37,110 nucleotides of DNA from Candidatus Moraniibacteriota bacterium (GCA_026985555.1 JALSQF010000001.1:1-37110), one strand, 5' to 3'; positions 1 to 9,337 are shown, counted from the first letter of the stretch. The notes: generated from the sequence alone by a model not told the origin. Numbers and translations are program-made.

Positions 1-78
1 AGTAAGAAGAAAGATAAAAAGTATGTTAAAAGTTCTAATTCATTTAAAAAATTAAAGTCTTCTGCAGTGTCATTTTAA
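1..78 (+). CDS. 3' end of a truncated lysine/serine-rich CDS
   Basis: The window opens in an uninterrupted frame of 25 codons that ends in TAA. It encodes a very lysine- and serine-rich tail ending in AVSF. In DNA this AT-rich, 25 stop-free codons from the first base suggest the C-terminal end of a gene that begins outside the window, but chance cannot be excluded. The tail has no recognisable motif and the function is unknown. It converges on the minus-strand surface locus. Confidence 0.35.
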   Translation, partial: SKKKDKKYVKSSNSFKKLKSSAVSF

Positions 79-357
79 ATGATAGAATATTAGCTATTTG
101 GATGTTGTAATTATATGATTTGATACATACCAATGTTCGTTTTATAAACATTCCTACTAAATTTTTATTTTAGATTTTTACTTATTTAAAAGTGTTTATA
201 GTCTATTTTATTTTAGTAAAATATATTAATTATATAAAAACAATATAATTAAATTCATTAAAATGCTTAATTAATAATAAATTAAATAAAAATAATAAAA
301 AAATTAAAATATTATAAATAAGAAAATATTATTAAAAAAATAAAGATCCACAAAAAA
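79..357. other. AT-rich convergent intergenic spacer, nothing recognised
   Basis: This stretch is almost entirely A and T, with many short runs and no open frame of note. It lies between the end of the partial plus-strand frame and the end of the minus-strand 132-aa gene, so it probably holds both transcript ends. I see no clear GC-containing hairpin, promoter or repeat in it. Confidence 0.4.
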
Positions 358-756
358 CTAAACACAAGTATAAATCTCTTCCACTATTCCCTTTTTTTTA
401 ATAAAATTAACCGAAACACTTTCATCTCCTTGTTGTTTTTCTTTTTCTTTTTTTATTTCTTGATAATATTTTTTCCAATATTTATCCCATTTACGTGCTT
501 CTGTATTTTTTTTAGTAATTAAATTATTTTTATAGTTATAAAATTTGACTACCAAAATAGACTCGTCCGAAGCTTTAACATCTTTAATTTTTTTTAAATT
601 TCCTTTTTTATCAAAATAAACTAAACGAACAGAAAAAATTTTTTGAACTAATTTAGTTTTTTCTGCTTTTACTGATTCAACGCTTAAAAAAATATTTGCA
701 TTTAATAATACTATAATGCTAATAAATTTAATTATTTTGTTCACCCTTATTTTCAT
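358..756 (-). CDS. small secreted protein of unknown function
   Basis: This encodes 132 residues. It starts with a lysine-containing N-region and a hydrophobic stretch (about residues 9-25), followed by a plausible signal peptidase site near VKA-EK, so export is likely. The mature part is basic and contains a lysine/glutamate-rich, probably helical segment around residues 85-110 and a single Cys two residues from the end. I recognise no family. The start lies 20 bp after the stop of the WxL-interacting/LysM/LytR_C protein on the same strand, which suggests co-transcription and a role at the cell surface. No Shine-Dalgarno sequence is apparent, as for the other genes of this locus. Confidence 0.6.
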   Translation of the reverse strand: MKIRVNKIIKFISIIVLLNANIFLSVESVKAEKTKLVQKIFSVRLVYFDKKGNLKKIKDVKASDESILVVKFYNYKNNLITKKNTEARKWDKYWKKYYQEIKKEKEKQQGDESVSVNFIKKKGIVEEIYTCV

Positions 757-776
757 TTAAAAAATTTAATTTATAT

Positions 777-2762
777 TTATTTATCTTGACCTATAATAAT
801 AACTATTTCTTTTTGTCGCTCTTCTTGATTATTGGCTTTTTTTACTATAATTTTTTTCTTACTGTATTTTTCAACAATCTCTTTTTTTATTAAATTAGCC
901 AACTCCTCGTTTTTGTCATCACTATAATACAAAGTTATATTGGCATAATTTTTATTAAGAGCATTTTTAGCTTCCACATTTTCATAGCCATATTCTTTTA
1001 GAATATTTTTCATTTTTCCAGCTGATCCTGGTACAGCTCCCCCATTTAAGACTACTATTTCAACTTTTTTAAAATTATTCTTTTCTTTTTCATTTACAGA
1101 AATATTTTTTATTTCTTGATTTATATATTGTTCTTTTTTTTCTGTGTTATTGTTTATAATTTCCCCACCTACAGAAGAAATGGAAATTTCTTTTTTTATT
1201 TCTGCTTTATTGTTTTTATTTAAATAATAAATAAAAACAATTCCTATCAAAATAAATATTATGATAATTATCCACCACTTATTGTTTTGAAAAAATAGTT
1301 TTATTTTCTCTTTTTTATTTTTTTTCTCTAAATTATTTTCTGTTATTACATTGTCTTCGTTTTCCGTATTATTATTTTTTTCTGCTTCTTCTTTATTTAA
1401 AGATGGAACTAAAATAGTTTGACCAGTTTTAAGAGTATAGGGTGGCTTTAATTTATTTGTTTTAGCTAGCACTTTCCATTTAATTTGATACTTTTCGGCT
1501 AAATTATTAATATTATCTCCTTCTTTTATTTCGTATTTTATCCATCCTTCTCCTCCATATTTCTTTTTTTGTCTATATTTCCAAATCTTATATCCTAGAT
1601 ATACTATAATTAATATTATTATAGCTAACACTATTTCTCTCCATGGAATAATCCAAATCTTAATTTTATCCGTAAAAAGAGTATGAACTTGATTGTTTGA
1701 ATCTTTATATTTTATTTCTTTTTGAAAACTATACCACCCAAAACGAGGATTGTGCCATCCGTAATTAGAATCAAATTTACTTCCTCTTAATACTTGAAAT
1801 TGACGTTCAATATTTTCTTTTTTGGTTTTAAAAATCAAATTTTGAATATGAATAATATCTTGATGTTCAATGCTTACATTGCCCTCATTTTTAATTGTTG
1901 AACTTACTATATATTCTTCCGGTTTTGGATTTCCTTTACCTATCCAATAAGCAAAAAAGTAACGACTTAAATCAAATTCTTTAAAATTCTTTTTAACACT
2001 AAATTTTTCTAGTTTTAATTTCTTAACAACTTTTCCTGGAACAGTTTCGTATATTCTAACCCCTATTCTAATCGTTAATTTAACCGCTGATCCTCCTACA
2101 TTAATATTTTTATTATCATCAACTTTTTGAATAAGAATCCCTCCTATATGTTCTCCTACATCTACATTTTGAGGCACCTTAAAAATAAAAGGAACAATAA
2201 CTCTTTCTTGAGGTTTAAGTTTTAATTTAACTAATTTATTTCCCTTACACCATTCTTTTAATAACTCCTGTTGATTTTGATTGATATGTTTTTTCTTTTC
2301 TAAAAATCCGTATTCTTGCATATCTTTTTCTAAGTCTGCTATGCTTGTTTGACATAAATAAGTAATTTTATTTTCTTTTTTCTTTTGAAAAATATCTATA
2401 AAAAAATCAGGAGGATTATTTGGATAAAGAGTTAACCAGGTTCCTACTTCTGTTTGTTTATCGGCTAATTGCTTTAAAGCGAAACCACCCGAGGAACCAA
2501 CTACTCCATCAGCAGGATAAATAAATACTGTCTTAATCTTATTAGAATTATTTACAACTAATACTCCATCTTCTTTAGTTTCTCCTGGACTTAAATTATA
2601 AATAAACCAAGAAGAGCTATTTTTTATATTAGGATCAGGATAAGCTGGTCGTCCACCTAATGTTTCATAGCTAATAGCTTGAGCTACTGATTGTGAAAAA
2701 AAAACAAAAATAAATGAAAATAAAATAAAAAAACCAATTTTTTTTACCTTTTCAGCCAACAT
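777..2762 (-). CDS. WxL-interacting (DUF916-like) surface protein fused to LysM and LytR_C modules
   Basis: I place the start at the ATG at 2760-2762 (661 aa). The longer frame to 2846 would run through the terminator hairpin at 2816-2839, and the 2762 start begins directly with a signal peptide (about residues 1-29, ending SVAQA). Residues ~35-245 resemble the DUF916/WxLIP ectodomain: SSWFIYNLSPGET, an NNSNK turn, and a VPQNVDVGEHIGGI segment. A membrane segment follows (~370-392), then a LysM-like peptidoglycan-binding module (~408-456, with KEGDNINNLAEKY and LKTGQTILVPS). A second membrane segment (~495-515) and a LytR_C-type domain complete it (~568-657, VLNGGAVPGSAG and a final IIIGQD). 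In Gram-positive bacteria WxLIP proteins partner WxL-domain proteins, and the two upstream genes carry a WxL-like C-terminal domain. Two membrane segments would put the LysM module on the opposite side of the membrane from the other two domains, unless one segment does not span. Domain calls are by eye. Confidence 0.7.
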   Translation of the reverse strand: MLAEKVKKIGFFILFSFIFVFFSQSVAQAISYETLGGRPAYPDPNIKNSSSWFIYNLSPGETKEDGVLVVNNSNKIKTVFIYPADGVVGSSGGFALKQLADKQTEVGTWLTLYPNNPPDFFIDIFQKKKENKITYLCQTSIADLEKDMQEYGFLEKKKHINQNQQELLKEWCKGNKLVKLKLKPQERVIVPFIFKVPQNVDVGEHIGGILIQKVDDNKNINVGGSAVKLTIRIGVRIYETVPGKVVKKLKLEKFSVKKNFKEFDLSRYFFAYWIGKGNPKPEEYIVSSTIKNEGNVSIEHQDIIHIQNLIFKTKKENIERQFQVLRGSKFDSNYGWHNPRFGWYSFQKEIKYKDSNNQVHTLFTDKIKIWIIPWREIVLAIIILIIVYLGYKIWKYRQKKKYGGEGWIKYEIKEGDNINNLAEKYQIKWKVLAKTNKLKPPYTLKTGQTILVPSLNKEEAEKNNNTENEDNVITENNLEKKNKKEKIKLFFQNNKWWIIIIIFILIGIVFIYYLNKNNKAEIKKEISISSVGGEIINNNTEKKEQYINQEIKNISVNEKEKNNFKKVEIVVLNGGAVPGSAGKMKNILKEYGYENVEAKNALNKNYANITLYYSDDKNEELANLIKKEIVEKYSKKKIIVKKANNQEERQKEIVIIIGQDK

Positions 2763-2815
2763 TTTTTTAATTTTAATTTTTATTTTTTTATCATAACACA
2801 AAATCAAACAAAATA

Positions 2816-2839
2816 AAAACCAACTAATAAGCTGGTTTT
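2816..2839 (-). terminator. intrinsic terminator after the 230-aa surface protein gene
   Basis: The arms AAAACCA (2816-2822) and TGGTTTT (2833-2839) pair, with an inner CT/AG extension around an AATA loop. Read on the minus strand, the stem is followed by a T-rich stretch. It sits between the 230-aa gene and the WxL-interacting protein gene, and it argues against the upstream start of the latter. Confidence 0.6.
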
Positions 2840-2901
2840 TAAACAAGAATTAATTTATATTTTATGAAAACTAAATTTACATTTATTTTTTTGTTATTTA
2901 A

Positions 2902-3594
2902 TTAACTTATTGTTAGATTCATTGTAAGAGTATAAGTACCTGGAGATTGTCCCGCTGGAATACCTTGGGTTAAATTTACACCAGTTAAATCCCAACGACA
3001 ATAAGTTGCTGCGCCTGAAGAAGCTGACATTAAATCAATATTATCAGTAGTTCCTTCTACATAGCTATCACTAGACCCAGTAGAAATATTACTCGTAGAG
3101 CAACCAGAAACTCCTGTAATAGTTGCTCCACTAGGATCTACTGTCATTTGCCCCCCCACTGAATCAGCATCAGATCCATCTGTATAGCCACTACCATCAT
3201 TAAAATCATAAGTGTGACTTCCATCACTCCAAGTAGCCGTAGTAGATGATCCGGCTAAATTAACTGTCCAAGTATCTGTGGAAGTTGGATTATAAGCTCT
3301 AATTCTTTCATCAGACGTTCCTAGTGTTCCTGTACCATCTTGCGTATCAAAACTGTAAGTTAAGGCACCAAAAGTTACAGATGGATTAGAAACACTAGCT
3401 CCCGAAGAATCCACTATATCCACGGCTAATGTTCCATCATTAATTGTCTGACTTAATTGCGACCAATCAGCAGCTAATACTTGTAAGCCAGCTAAAAACA
3501 TTACCAATGTTACTAATTTTAATGTTTTTTTTATAATTCTCCCTATTTTTTTTATTTGCCCAGGAGGAGGCAAAGTTTGTGTTTTTGTTTTCAT
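2902..3594 (-). CDS. secreted protein with C-terminal WxL-like domain
   Basis: This encodes 230 residues. A long basic N-region (about 25 aa) precedes a hydrophobic core (~26-42, ending LAA), so it is a likely Sec substrate. From about residue 55 to the end it matches the C-terminal ~165 residues of the 871-aa protein upstream. Shared landmarks are a VDIVD start, PSVTF, a DERIR/NEKIR block, a W-x-V/L motif (TWTV here, NWSL there), two cysteines (GCS and YCRW) and an ending TLTMNLTIS. The WxV/L motif, the PSVTF strand and the beta-rich end resemble Firmicute WxL domains, which bind cell wall and WxL-interacting proteins. That assignment is inference. The protein is acidic and Ser/Thr/Gly-rich with almost no lysine after the signal, as expected for a surface protein. 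The gene follows the candidate small RNA and precedes the WxL-interacting partner. Confidence 0.65.
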   Translation of the reverse strand: MKTKTQTLPPPGQIKKIGRIIKKTLKLVTLVMFLAGLQVLAADWSQLSQTINDGTLAVDIVDSSGASVSNPSVTFGALTYSFDTQDGTGTLGTSDERIRAYNPTSTDTWTVNLAGSSTTATWSDGSHTYDFNDGSGYTDGSDADSVGGQMTVDPSGATITGVSGCSTSNISTGSSDSYVEGTTDNIDLMSASSGAATYCRWDLTGVNLTQGIPAGQSPGTYTLTMNLTIS

Positions 3595-3674
3595 TTTTTT
3601 TATAAATTAATTATTAATTATTTATGTTATTATTATTTTTTAATTATAAATTATAGATAAAGAATTATAGAATA

Positions 3675-3769
3675 AACAAAAAAGCGAATTCTCACCCTAA
3701 GAATTCACCCTTATATTCAAACTATAATCTTGTAAGTTATTTCTCACAACTTTCCTAAATTTAACTTAC
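3675..3769 (-). ncRNA. candidate ~95-nt small RNA or attenuating leader
   Basis: A consensus promoter (3776-3804) directs minus-strand transcription into this gap. About 95 nt later lies a textbook intrinsic terminator: a 9-bp stem (3700-3708 with 3684-3692) followed by six U. Between them, perfect 10-nt arms TAACTTACAA (3762-3771 on plus) and TTGTAAGTTA (3730-3739) form a second hairpin with a 22-nt loop. No ORF fits. It could be a free-standing small RNA or a leader that attenuates the 230-aa surface gene starting at 3594. I recognise no Rfam family. Only the structure elements are seen directly; the ends are estimated. Confidence 0.5.
3678..3708 (-). terminator. intrinsic terminator of the candidate small RNA
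   Basis: The minus strand reads a 9-bp stem (GTGAATTCT with AGAATTCGC, one G-U pair) around a 7-nt loop, followed by C and six T. This is the most canonical Rho-independent terminator in the window. It could also end read-through from the 871-aa gene. Confidence 0.75.
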
Positions 3770-3775
3770 AATTCT

Positions 3776-3804
3776 ATTATACACCAAAGGCATAATCTTG
3801 TCAA
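3776..3804 (-). promoter_or_regulatory. perfect consensus sigma70-type promoter
   Basis: On the minus strand there is TTGACA (3799-3804), a 17-bp spacer and TATAAT (3776-3781). The -35 box overlaps the stop codon (3801-3803) of the 871-aa surface gene. This is a full match to the housekeeping consensus. It drives the candidate small RNA and possibly the 230-aa gene. Confidence 0.85.
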
Positions 3805-6416
3805 GAAACAGTTAATGTCATATTTATAACGTAAGGAGAAGAATCTACTTGCTGTCCAGCAGGTATATCTTGAGTTAAATCAATTCCAGTAATATCCCAG
3901 TAACAATTTGTATCAGCTGTTCCATCCGCGTTTACTAAAGTAATATTATTATTAGAATCAAAATAAGCAGCTAATCCTTTTGATATTCCCGTATTTGAAC
4001 AACCTGTTTGAGGTGTAATTGTAGAATTGCTGGGATCAACCTCTAGTCTCCCCGTGCTAGCTGTTCCATTGTAATCATAGGTATAATTACCACTATTCCA
4101 TAAAGCACTTGCTCCTGCTGTGGCTGAAATAGAAAGAGACCAATTGGGTGTAGAAGTTGTATTGTTTATTCTAATTTTTTCATTAGCTACACCTAATATT
4201 CCCGTTGTTTGTTGAGCATCCCAATCAAAAGTGGTAGATGAAAATGTTACAGATGGACTACTAACACTATTTCCATTTGCATCAACAATATCTACATTTA
4301 AAAACCCATAAGATATATCCGTTAAATCAATAGATTGAACCCAAGCTGCCCAAGCTTGCCCAGAATATTGACGAAAAGCCTTCAATGTAGTAGCGCCAGT
4401 ATGTCTTACTCCCCAATAAGGACGAGGAAAAGCTGTTCCTGTTCCGTTAGAAGAATTATATTGTAGCCCAAAACGTCCAATTGTATAAGATGGAGTTACA
4501 GAAAATATTAAAAATAAATAAGGAGGACTATTATCTACTCCCTGAACCGTATCACTGGTTCTACCAGCTTTCCAAGCTACATTATCCGTCGTTCCTGTGC
4601 TTTCTTCAATAATAATATATCCCACTGTTTCAGATAATCGTGTTGTATTTGTATCTCCTCCGACATGACGTCCAATATAAATAGCAGAAGATGAAGGAGG
4701 AGAATTTCTGTTTCCATTACTACTCCAAAAAGTTTGCCAATTTGTATCATTAACTGTTTCTATCTGACCTAATACGATAGGAGAGGTATAAGAATTCACA
4801 GGAGCTATTTGTGTCATAGCAGAATTTCCCCAGCTGTTTTTATAATTAACACCTGAAATATTTACTGTTCCCGCTTCTACACTAATTCCTCCTGGGAGAG
4901 TATGCGCTCCTGAATTAAGTGCTATCCAATAAACATCACCACTTGTAGGAGTTCCACTAGAACTTGCCGCTTGTAAATAAACATCAAAACTAGAGTTAGA
5001 AATATTATTTACTCTTGTAACTGTCGGAGTATTTGCGCTAGACGTTATATTGTAAGTTGTAACTACAACAGGATTATTTAAAGTATTGTTAAAATTAACC
5101 GTGGTAGATGTTGTTCCCACTGAAGAAACAATTCCATATTCTCCAATAATATTTCCTGCACTATCTCTTATATTTCCGGCTGTTCCTTTTTCAAACATCC
5201 AGTAATCTACTTGTTCCGTAGTATGATTTCTTTCACTGTCAGCAATTTCATCTTCATCAATAGCTATTTTAAAAGAAGTACCTACAGAATTATTTCCATA
5301 AAGAATAGCCCACCCACCATCATTACCGTCCATAGCTGATTGATTTAGAACGCCTAGCATACCTACATTTACATTTTGATAAGTTTCACCTGATTTAGAA
5401 TCAACCGTATGGTTATAATTAAGATTATTAGCATTACCATCTGATTTAAAACGATAATCTACCTTAGCATCACTGTGTTCTAAAACAAAAACATCTACAC
5501 TTCTATTATCCGAATACTCAGCTCCCACCGCCACTGTTGTTTCTGTCATATTTTGATTAACTCCATCTCCTAAGGTAGCTACTTGTCCTGACCAAGAATC
5601 TCCAATTCCTCCATCATTAGTATATCCTGCCGCCCATATCCAAGTATTGTTTCTATTAACAGAATTGATACTAGCTGTATTATATTCTGTGGTAGAATTT
5701 ATTCCATTTCCTCCTGCATTACCAGTAACTACTACATGTTGAATATTCCATTCAGATCCCCATTCTACAACATAAACAGTATAAATTCCATCATGTGCTG
5801 TTGTCCCACAACCTGCAGAGTTTCTCGTTATATTAATTGTGTTATTACCTGATGGATATATTCTTCCATGACCATAACAATGATCATTACTAGCACCACC
5901 AGACACAGTTACTCCTCCTCCTCTAATTCCTCCAAAAGTTACTACCTGATTAATATCATTCCAAGATGAAGATGTTGCTGTAGCTGATTGAACACCTGTC
6001 CCTGATACAGTTATCGTTTTAACATCTAATAATTTAAATCCTGATTGATTAGAATCTCCTAAAGATTCCACAACTGTTACTGTTCCACTCCAATTTCCAG
6101 CTGCACTAGCTCTTTTTAATCTAATTTTATTACTAGCGCCAGAAACACTTAAATCCCCTGTTCCATTAGGATCACGTGTTACCCTCACAAAATCAGCCGA
6201 GGCGTTTCGTGTGACACCACCTGAAGCACCTCCCCTAATCATCACAAAGTAATCATCTTTTAAGTCTTGATTAAGAGTTAAATCATATCTATCACCATTA
6301 AATTTAGTAATTTCATAGGTAGTAACACGAAAAGTATTATCTGCTTCGGCTTGAAAAACAGAAAAAAATAAGCTAATAAAAACAATTAAAAAAATTGAAA
6401 GATTTTTTATCTTCAT
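3801..6416 (-). CDS. large secreted beta-rich surface protein with C-terminal WxL-like domain
   Basis: I choose the ATG at 6414-6416 (871 aa) because it begins a clean signal peptide (MKIKNLSIFL to about residue 25, FQAEA-DN). The 13 extra upstream codons of the longer frame add nothing. The mature protein is Thr/Ser/Asn/Gly-rich and poor in lysine, and looks built of beta-sandwich modules. One module is at ~30-140 (TTYEITKFNGDRYDL). A second, larger region spans ~160-410. A third is at ~420-600 and contains a VVVTTYNI strand and SGDVYWIALNSGAHTLPGG. A further sandwich spans ~600-700. The last ~165 residues are the WxL-like domain shared with the 230-aa protein (VDIVD, PSVTF, NWSL, GCS, NCYW, ending MTLTVS). 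It is a likely adhesin or surface-layer protein, ligand unknown. It ends in TGA. A TATAAT box at 6439-6444 may be its -10. Confidence 0.65.
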   Translation of the reverse strand: MKIKNLSIFLIVFISLFFSVFQAEADNTFRVTTYEITKFNGDRYDLTLNQDLKDDYFVMIRGGASGGVTRNASADFVRVTRDPNGTGDLSVSGASNKIRLKRASAAGNWSGTVTVVESLGDSNQSGFKLLDVKTITVSGTGVQSATATSSSWNDINQVVTFGGIRGGGVTVSGGASNDHCYGHGRIYPSGNNTINITRNSAGCGTTAHDGIYTVYVVEWGSEWNIQHVVVTGNAGGNGINSTTEYNTASINSVNRNNTWIWAAGYTNDGGIGDSWSGQVATLGDGVNQNMTETTVAVGAEYSDNRSVDVFVLEHSDAKVDYRFKSDGNANNLNYNHTVDSKSGETYQNVNVGMLGVLNQSAMDGNDGGWAILYGNNSVGTSFKIAIDEDEIADSERNHTTEQVDYWMFEKGTAGNIRDSAGNIIGEYGIVSSVGTTSTTVNFNNTLNNPVVVTTYNITSSANTPTVTRVNNISNSSFDVYLQAASSSGTPTSGDVYWIALNSGAHTLPGGISVEAGTVNISGVNYKNSWGNSAMTQIAPVNSYTSPIVLGQIETVNDTNWQTFWSSNGNRNSPPSSSAIYIGRHVGGDTNTTRLSETVGYIIIEESTGTTDNVAWKAGRTSDTVQGVDNSPPYLFLIFSVTPSYTIGRFGLQYNSSNGTGTAFPRPYWGVRHTGATTLKAFRQYSGQAWAAWVQSIDLTDISYGFLNVDIVDANGNSVSSPSVTFSSTTFDWDAQQTTGILGVANEKIRINNTTSTPNWSLSISATAGASALWNSGNYTYDYNGTASTGRLEVDPSNSTITPQTGCSNTGISKGLAAYFDSNNNITLVNADGTADTNCYWDITGIDLTQDIPAGQQVDSSPYVINMTLTVS

Positions 6417-6458
6417 TGTTTTTATTTTATCATATTTTATTATATATAAAAACAAAAG

Positions 6459-6490
6459 AAGGACTTAATATTTAAACACATTAAATCCTT
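6459..6490 (-). terminator. terminator of the NTF2-like gene
   Basis: The arms 6459-6469 (AAGGACTTAAT) and 6480-6490 (ATTAAATCCTT) pair over 11 positions with one C-A mismatch. On the minus strand the stem is followed by CTTTTGTTTTT. It lies between the stop of the 142-aa NTF2-like gene and the start of the 871-aa surface gene. Confidence 0.55.
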
Positions 6491-6511
6491 TGTATTTTAC
6501 AAAAAATAAAA

Positions 6512-6940
6512 TTATGGTTTTAAAGAAGAATGGTGGTGAATTATTTTCCATGTATTTCTGTTGTGGAAAACTCTTTCCCATAAATCCAATATCCAATTTT
6601 TTCTTTTCCAGGAATAAGAAAATCTAGCTTCAACAATTTTTCTTTTTCCTTTGTGCTTATCATCATCTACTTCAAAATTATATAATCCACAATGTAGATA
6701 ACAACGCGCACCTATTTTTTGGACAGATTGTTTTACTATTTTTCCGTTAGGATGTATCTGTAAAAAATGTTCAAAATATTCTTCTGCTTCCATTTCTCCT
6801 ATTCTGAGCTGGGGAGACATAGTTGGCAAAAAAGTTGCTTTGGAATCATACATTGTAGCAACTTGATGAGGATCTCCACTTAATAAAGCCTCCGCCCATA
6901 ACTTAAAATTTTCTTCAGCAATTTTTTCTAATTTTTTCAT
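6512..6940 (-). CDS. SgcJ/EcaC-type NTF2-fold protein
   Basis: This encodes 142 residues. The pattern is typical of SnoaL/NTF2-like proteins of the SgcJ/EcaC (CaMKII-association-like) group. It has an N-terminal helix with WAEALLSGDP, then VATMYDSKATFLPTMSP, a GEMEAEEYFEHFL helix, strands with CYLHCGLYNFEV and ARFSYSWKR, and a C-terminal WKIIHHHSSLKP. These folds form a conical pocket. Members are called oxidoreductases or association domains, but the true substrate is usually unknown, and I cannot assign one. There is no signal peptide, so it is probably cytoplasmic. It has a good ribosome-binding site (AAAGGAG about 6 nt before ATG), unlike its surface-protein neighbours. It stands alone between the ATP synthase terminator and its own terminator. 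Confidence 0.7.
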   Translation of the reverse strand: MKKLEKIAEENFKLWAEALLSGDPHQVATMYDSKATFLPTMSPQLRIGEMEAEEYFEHFLQIHPNGKIVKQSVQKIGARCYLHCGLYNFEVDDDKHKGKRKIVEARFSYSWKRKNWILDLWERVFHNRNTWKIIHHHSSLKP

Positions 6941-6986
6941 AGTTTTTCTCCTTTCTTTTTAAATAACACTTATTTAAAACAAATTA

Positions 6987-7027
6987 AAAAAGCAATCTAA
7001 AAAACTTTTCCGTTTTTATTGCTTTTT
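6987..7027 (-). terminator. terminator of the ATP synthase operon
   Basis: Arms AAAAAGCAAT (6987-6996) and ATTGCTTTTT (7018-7027) form a perfect 10-bp stem that overlaps the atpC stop codon. A smaller AAAAAC/GTTTTT hairpin lies inside. It closes the atpDC transcript on the minus strand. Confidence 0.6.
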
Positions 7028-7454
7028 ATATGACACCTTTCTTTTTTAAATATTTTTTAGCTACCCTAATTTTAATCAATTCCATTTCTAATGCCGCGGC
7101 AACTTTGGCGTATTCTTTTTCATCAGTAATTTTTCTTTGCATTAAATCTTCTGCTCTTTTTCTAGCTTTTTCCGCCTCCTCCACATTAATTTCCTCTGCT
7201 CTTTCAGCAGCATCTGATAAAATTATTAAATTATTTTTATGAAACTCCACAAACCCTCCTGTTATAGCTAGATATTCTATTTCCTTATTTTCTTTATTTT
7301 TAGTTAAAACTTCTCCTGCTTTTAGACTAGCAATATAGGAACGATGGTTAGGTAAAATGGTTATTTGCCCATCACTAACTGGCAAAGTTATTTGATAAGC
7401 TTTCCCTTTGTAAACTACTTTTTCTGGAGTAATAATTTTAACTTTAATTTCCAT
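7026..7454 (-). CDS. atpC: ATP synthase F1 subunit epsilon
   Basis: This encodes 142 residues. The N-terminal beta-sandwich (~1-85) contains the family landmarks ITPEKVVYKGKAYQITLPVSDGQITILPNHRSYIASLKAGEV and ITGGFVEF. The C-terminal ~55 residues are the helical hairpin (EEINVEEAEKARKRAEDLM onward) that can inhibit rotation in bacterial enzymes. Epsilon sits on the gamma foot at the c-ring and couples ion flow to catalysis. The gene follows atpD by 35 bp and is the last of the operon, ahead of the terminator at 6987-7027. Length is normal for the family. Confidence 0.95.
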   Translation of the reverse strand: MEIKVKIITPEKVVYKGKAYQITLPVSDGQITILPNHRSYIASLKAGEVLTKNKENKEIEYLAITGGFVEFHKNNLIILSDAAERAEEINVEEAEKARKRAEDLMQRKITDEKEYAKVAAALEMELIKIRVAKKYLKKKGVI

Positions 7455-7489
7455 ATTTAAATACTATATTTTTTCTTTATAAAAAATAA

Positions 7490-8908
<1,419 letters not shown>

Positions 8909-8972
8909 TTAAATAATTTCAATTAAAAACAAATTATTTCTGTTTTATGATTTATAATTTAAACACTTTTAA

Positions 8973-9001
8973 ATCATAAATTTTAAAACACAAAATGTCA
9001 A
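8973..9001 (-). promoter_or_regulatory. near-consensus promoter for atpDC
   Basis: The minus strand reads TTGACA (8996-9001), a 17-bp spacer and TATGAT (8973-8978). Transcription would start about 60-70 nt upstream of atpD. It stands back to back with the promoter of the 57-aa gene, about 22 bp apart. Confidence 0.8.
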
Positions 9002-9022
9002 TTTTTTATAAAAACAAATTCC

Positions 9023-9050
9023 TTGACTTTATTTTTTTTTATGTTACAAT
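9023..9050 (+). promoter_or_regulatory. promoter of the 57-aa membrane protein gene
   Basis: The plus strand has TTGACT (9023-9028), a 16-bp spacer and TACAAT (9045-9050), with a TG one base before the -10 (extended -10). Transcription would start about 70 nt before the ATG at 9127. Confidence 0.75.
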
Positions 9051-9126
9051 GCGAAGTTAAAAGTATAATATTTAAGTTATTTATTCGGTTCTTTAATGTT
9101 TTTAACAATTAAAAAAGGAGGAAATC

Positions 9127-9300
9127 ATGAAAAAAGTTAAATTAGTTGATTCAATCCCTGTGGTGGGAACAATTTTTTATTTAATAAGATGTAAATGTAA
9201 AAAGAAATCTATTTTTCCTATAATTTTAATTTTAAGTTTAAGAGATATCTCTTTCATCTGTCTGATAATACTAATTTTATTTTTTTATTCTTTAACTTAA
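9127..9300 (+). CDS. 57-aa basic membrane protein inserted in the atp operon
   Basis: This frame runs from ATG to TAA. It is preceded by one of the strongest ribosome-binding sites in the window (AAGGAGG at 9115-9121, 5 nt from ATG), a good promoter (9023-9050), and followed by a clear terminator (9313-9337). It is therefore a complete transcription unit on the strand opposite the ATP synthase genes. The product starts MKKVKLVDSIPVVGTIFYL. It has a basic middle with two cysteines (RCKCKKK) and a hydrophobic second half with an LRDIS interruption, giving one or two membrane segments. I recognise no family. The location between atpG and atpD suggests, but does not show, a link to ATP synthase. 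Insertion of an unrelated gene is equally possible. Confidence 0.7.
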   Translation: MKKVKLVDSIPVVGTIFYLIRCKCKKKSIFPIILILSLRDISFICLIILILFFYSLT

Positions 9301-9312
9301 TTTCAATTAGGG

Positions 9313-9337
9313 CTAGCAAGTATTTTTTACTTGCTAG
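9313..9337 (+). terminator. intrinsic terminator of the 57-aa gene
   Basis: A perfect 10-bp stem (CTAGCAAGTA at 9313-9322, TACTTGCTAG at 9328-9337) with a T5 loop is followed on the plus strand by TTTTTAATTTTTAA. The minus-strand flank is not T-rich, so it works mainly for the plus-strand gene. Confidence 0.85.

Noticed and set aside
2763-2846. Longer N-terminus of the WxL-interacting protein
   Set aside because: It would place the start upstream of the terminator hairpin at 2816-2839 and put an extra hydrophobic stretch before a good signal peptide.
3801-3803. Possible UGA-glycine genetic code
   Set aside because: The 871-aa gene ends at TGA exactly where its homologous domain in the 230-aa protein ends at TAA, so TGA acts as a stop here.
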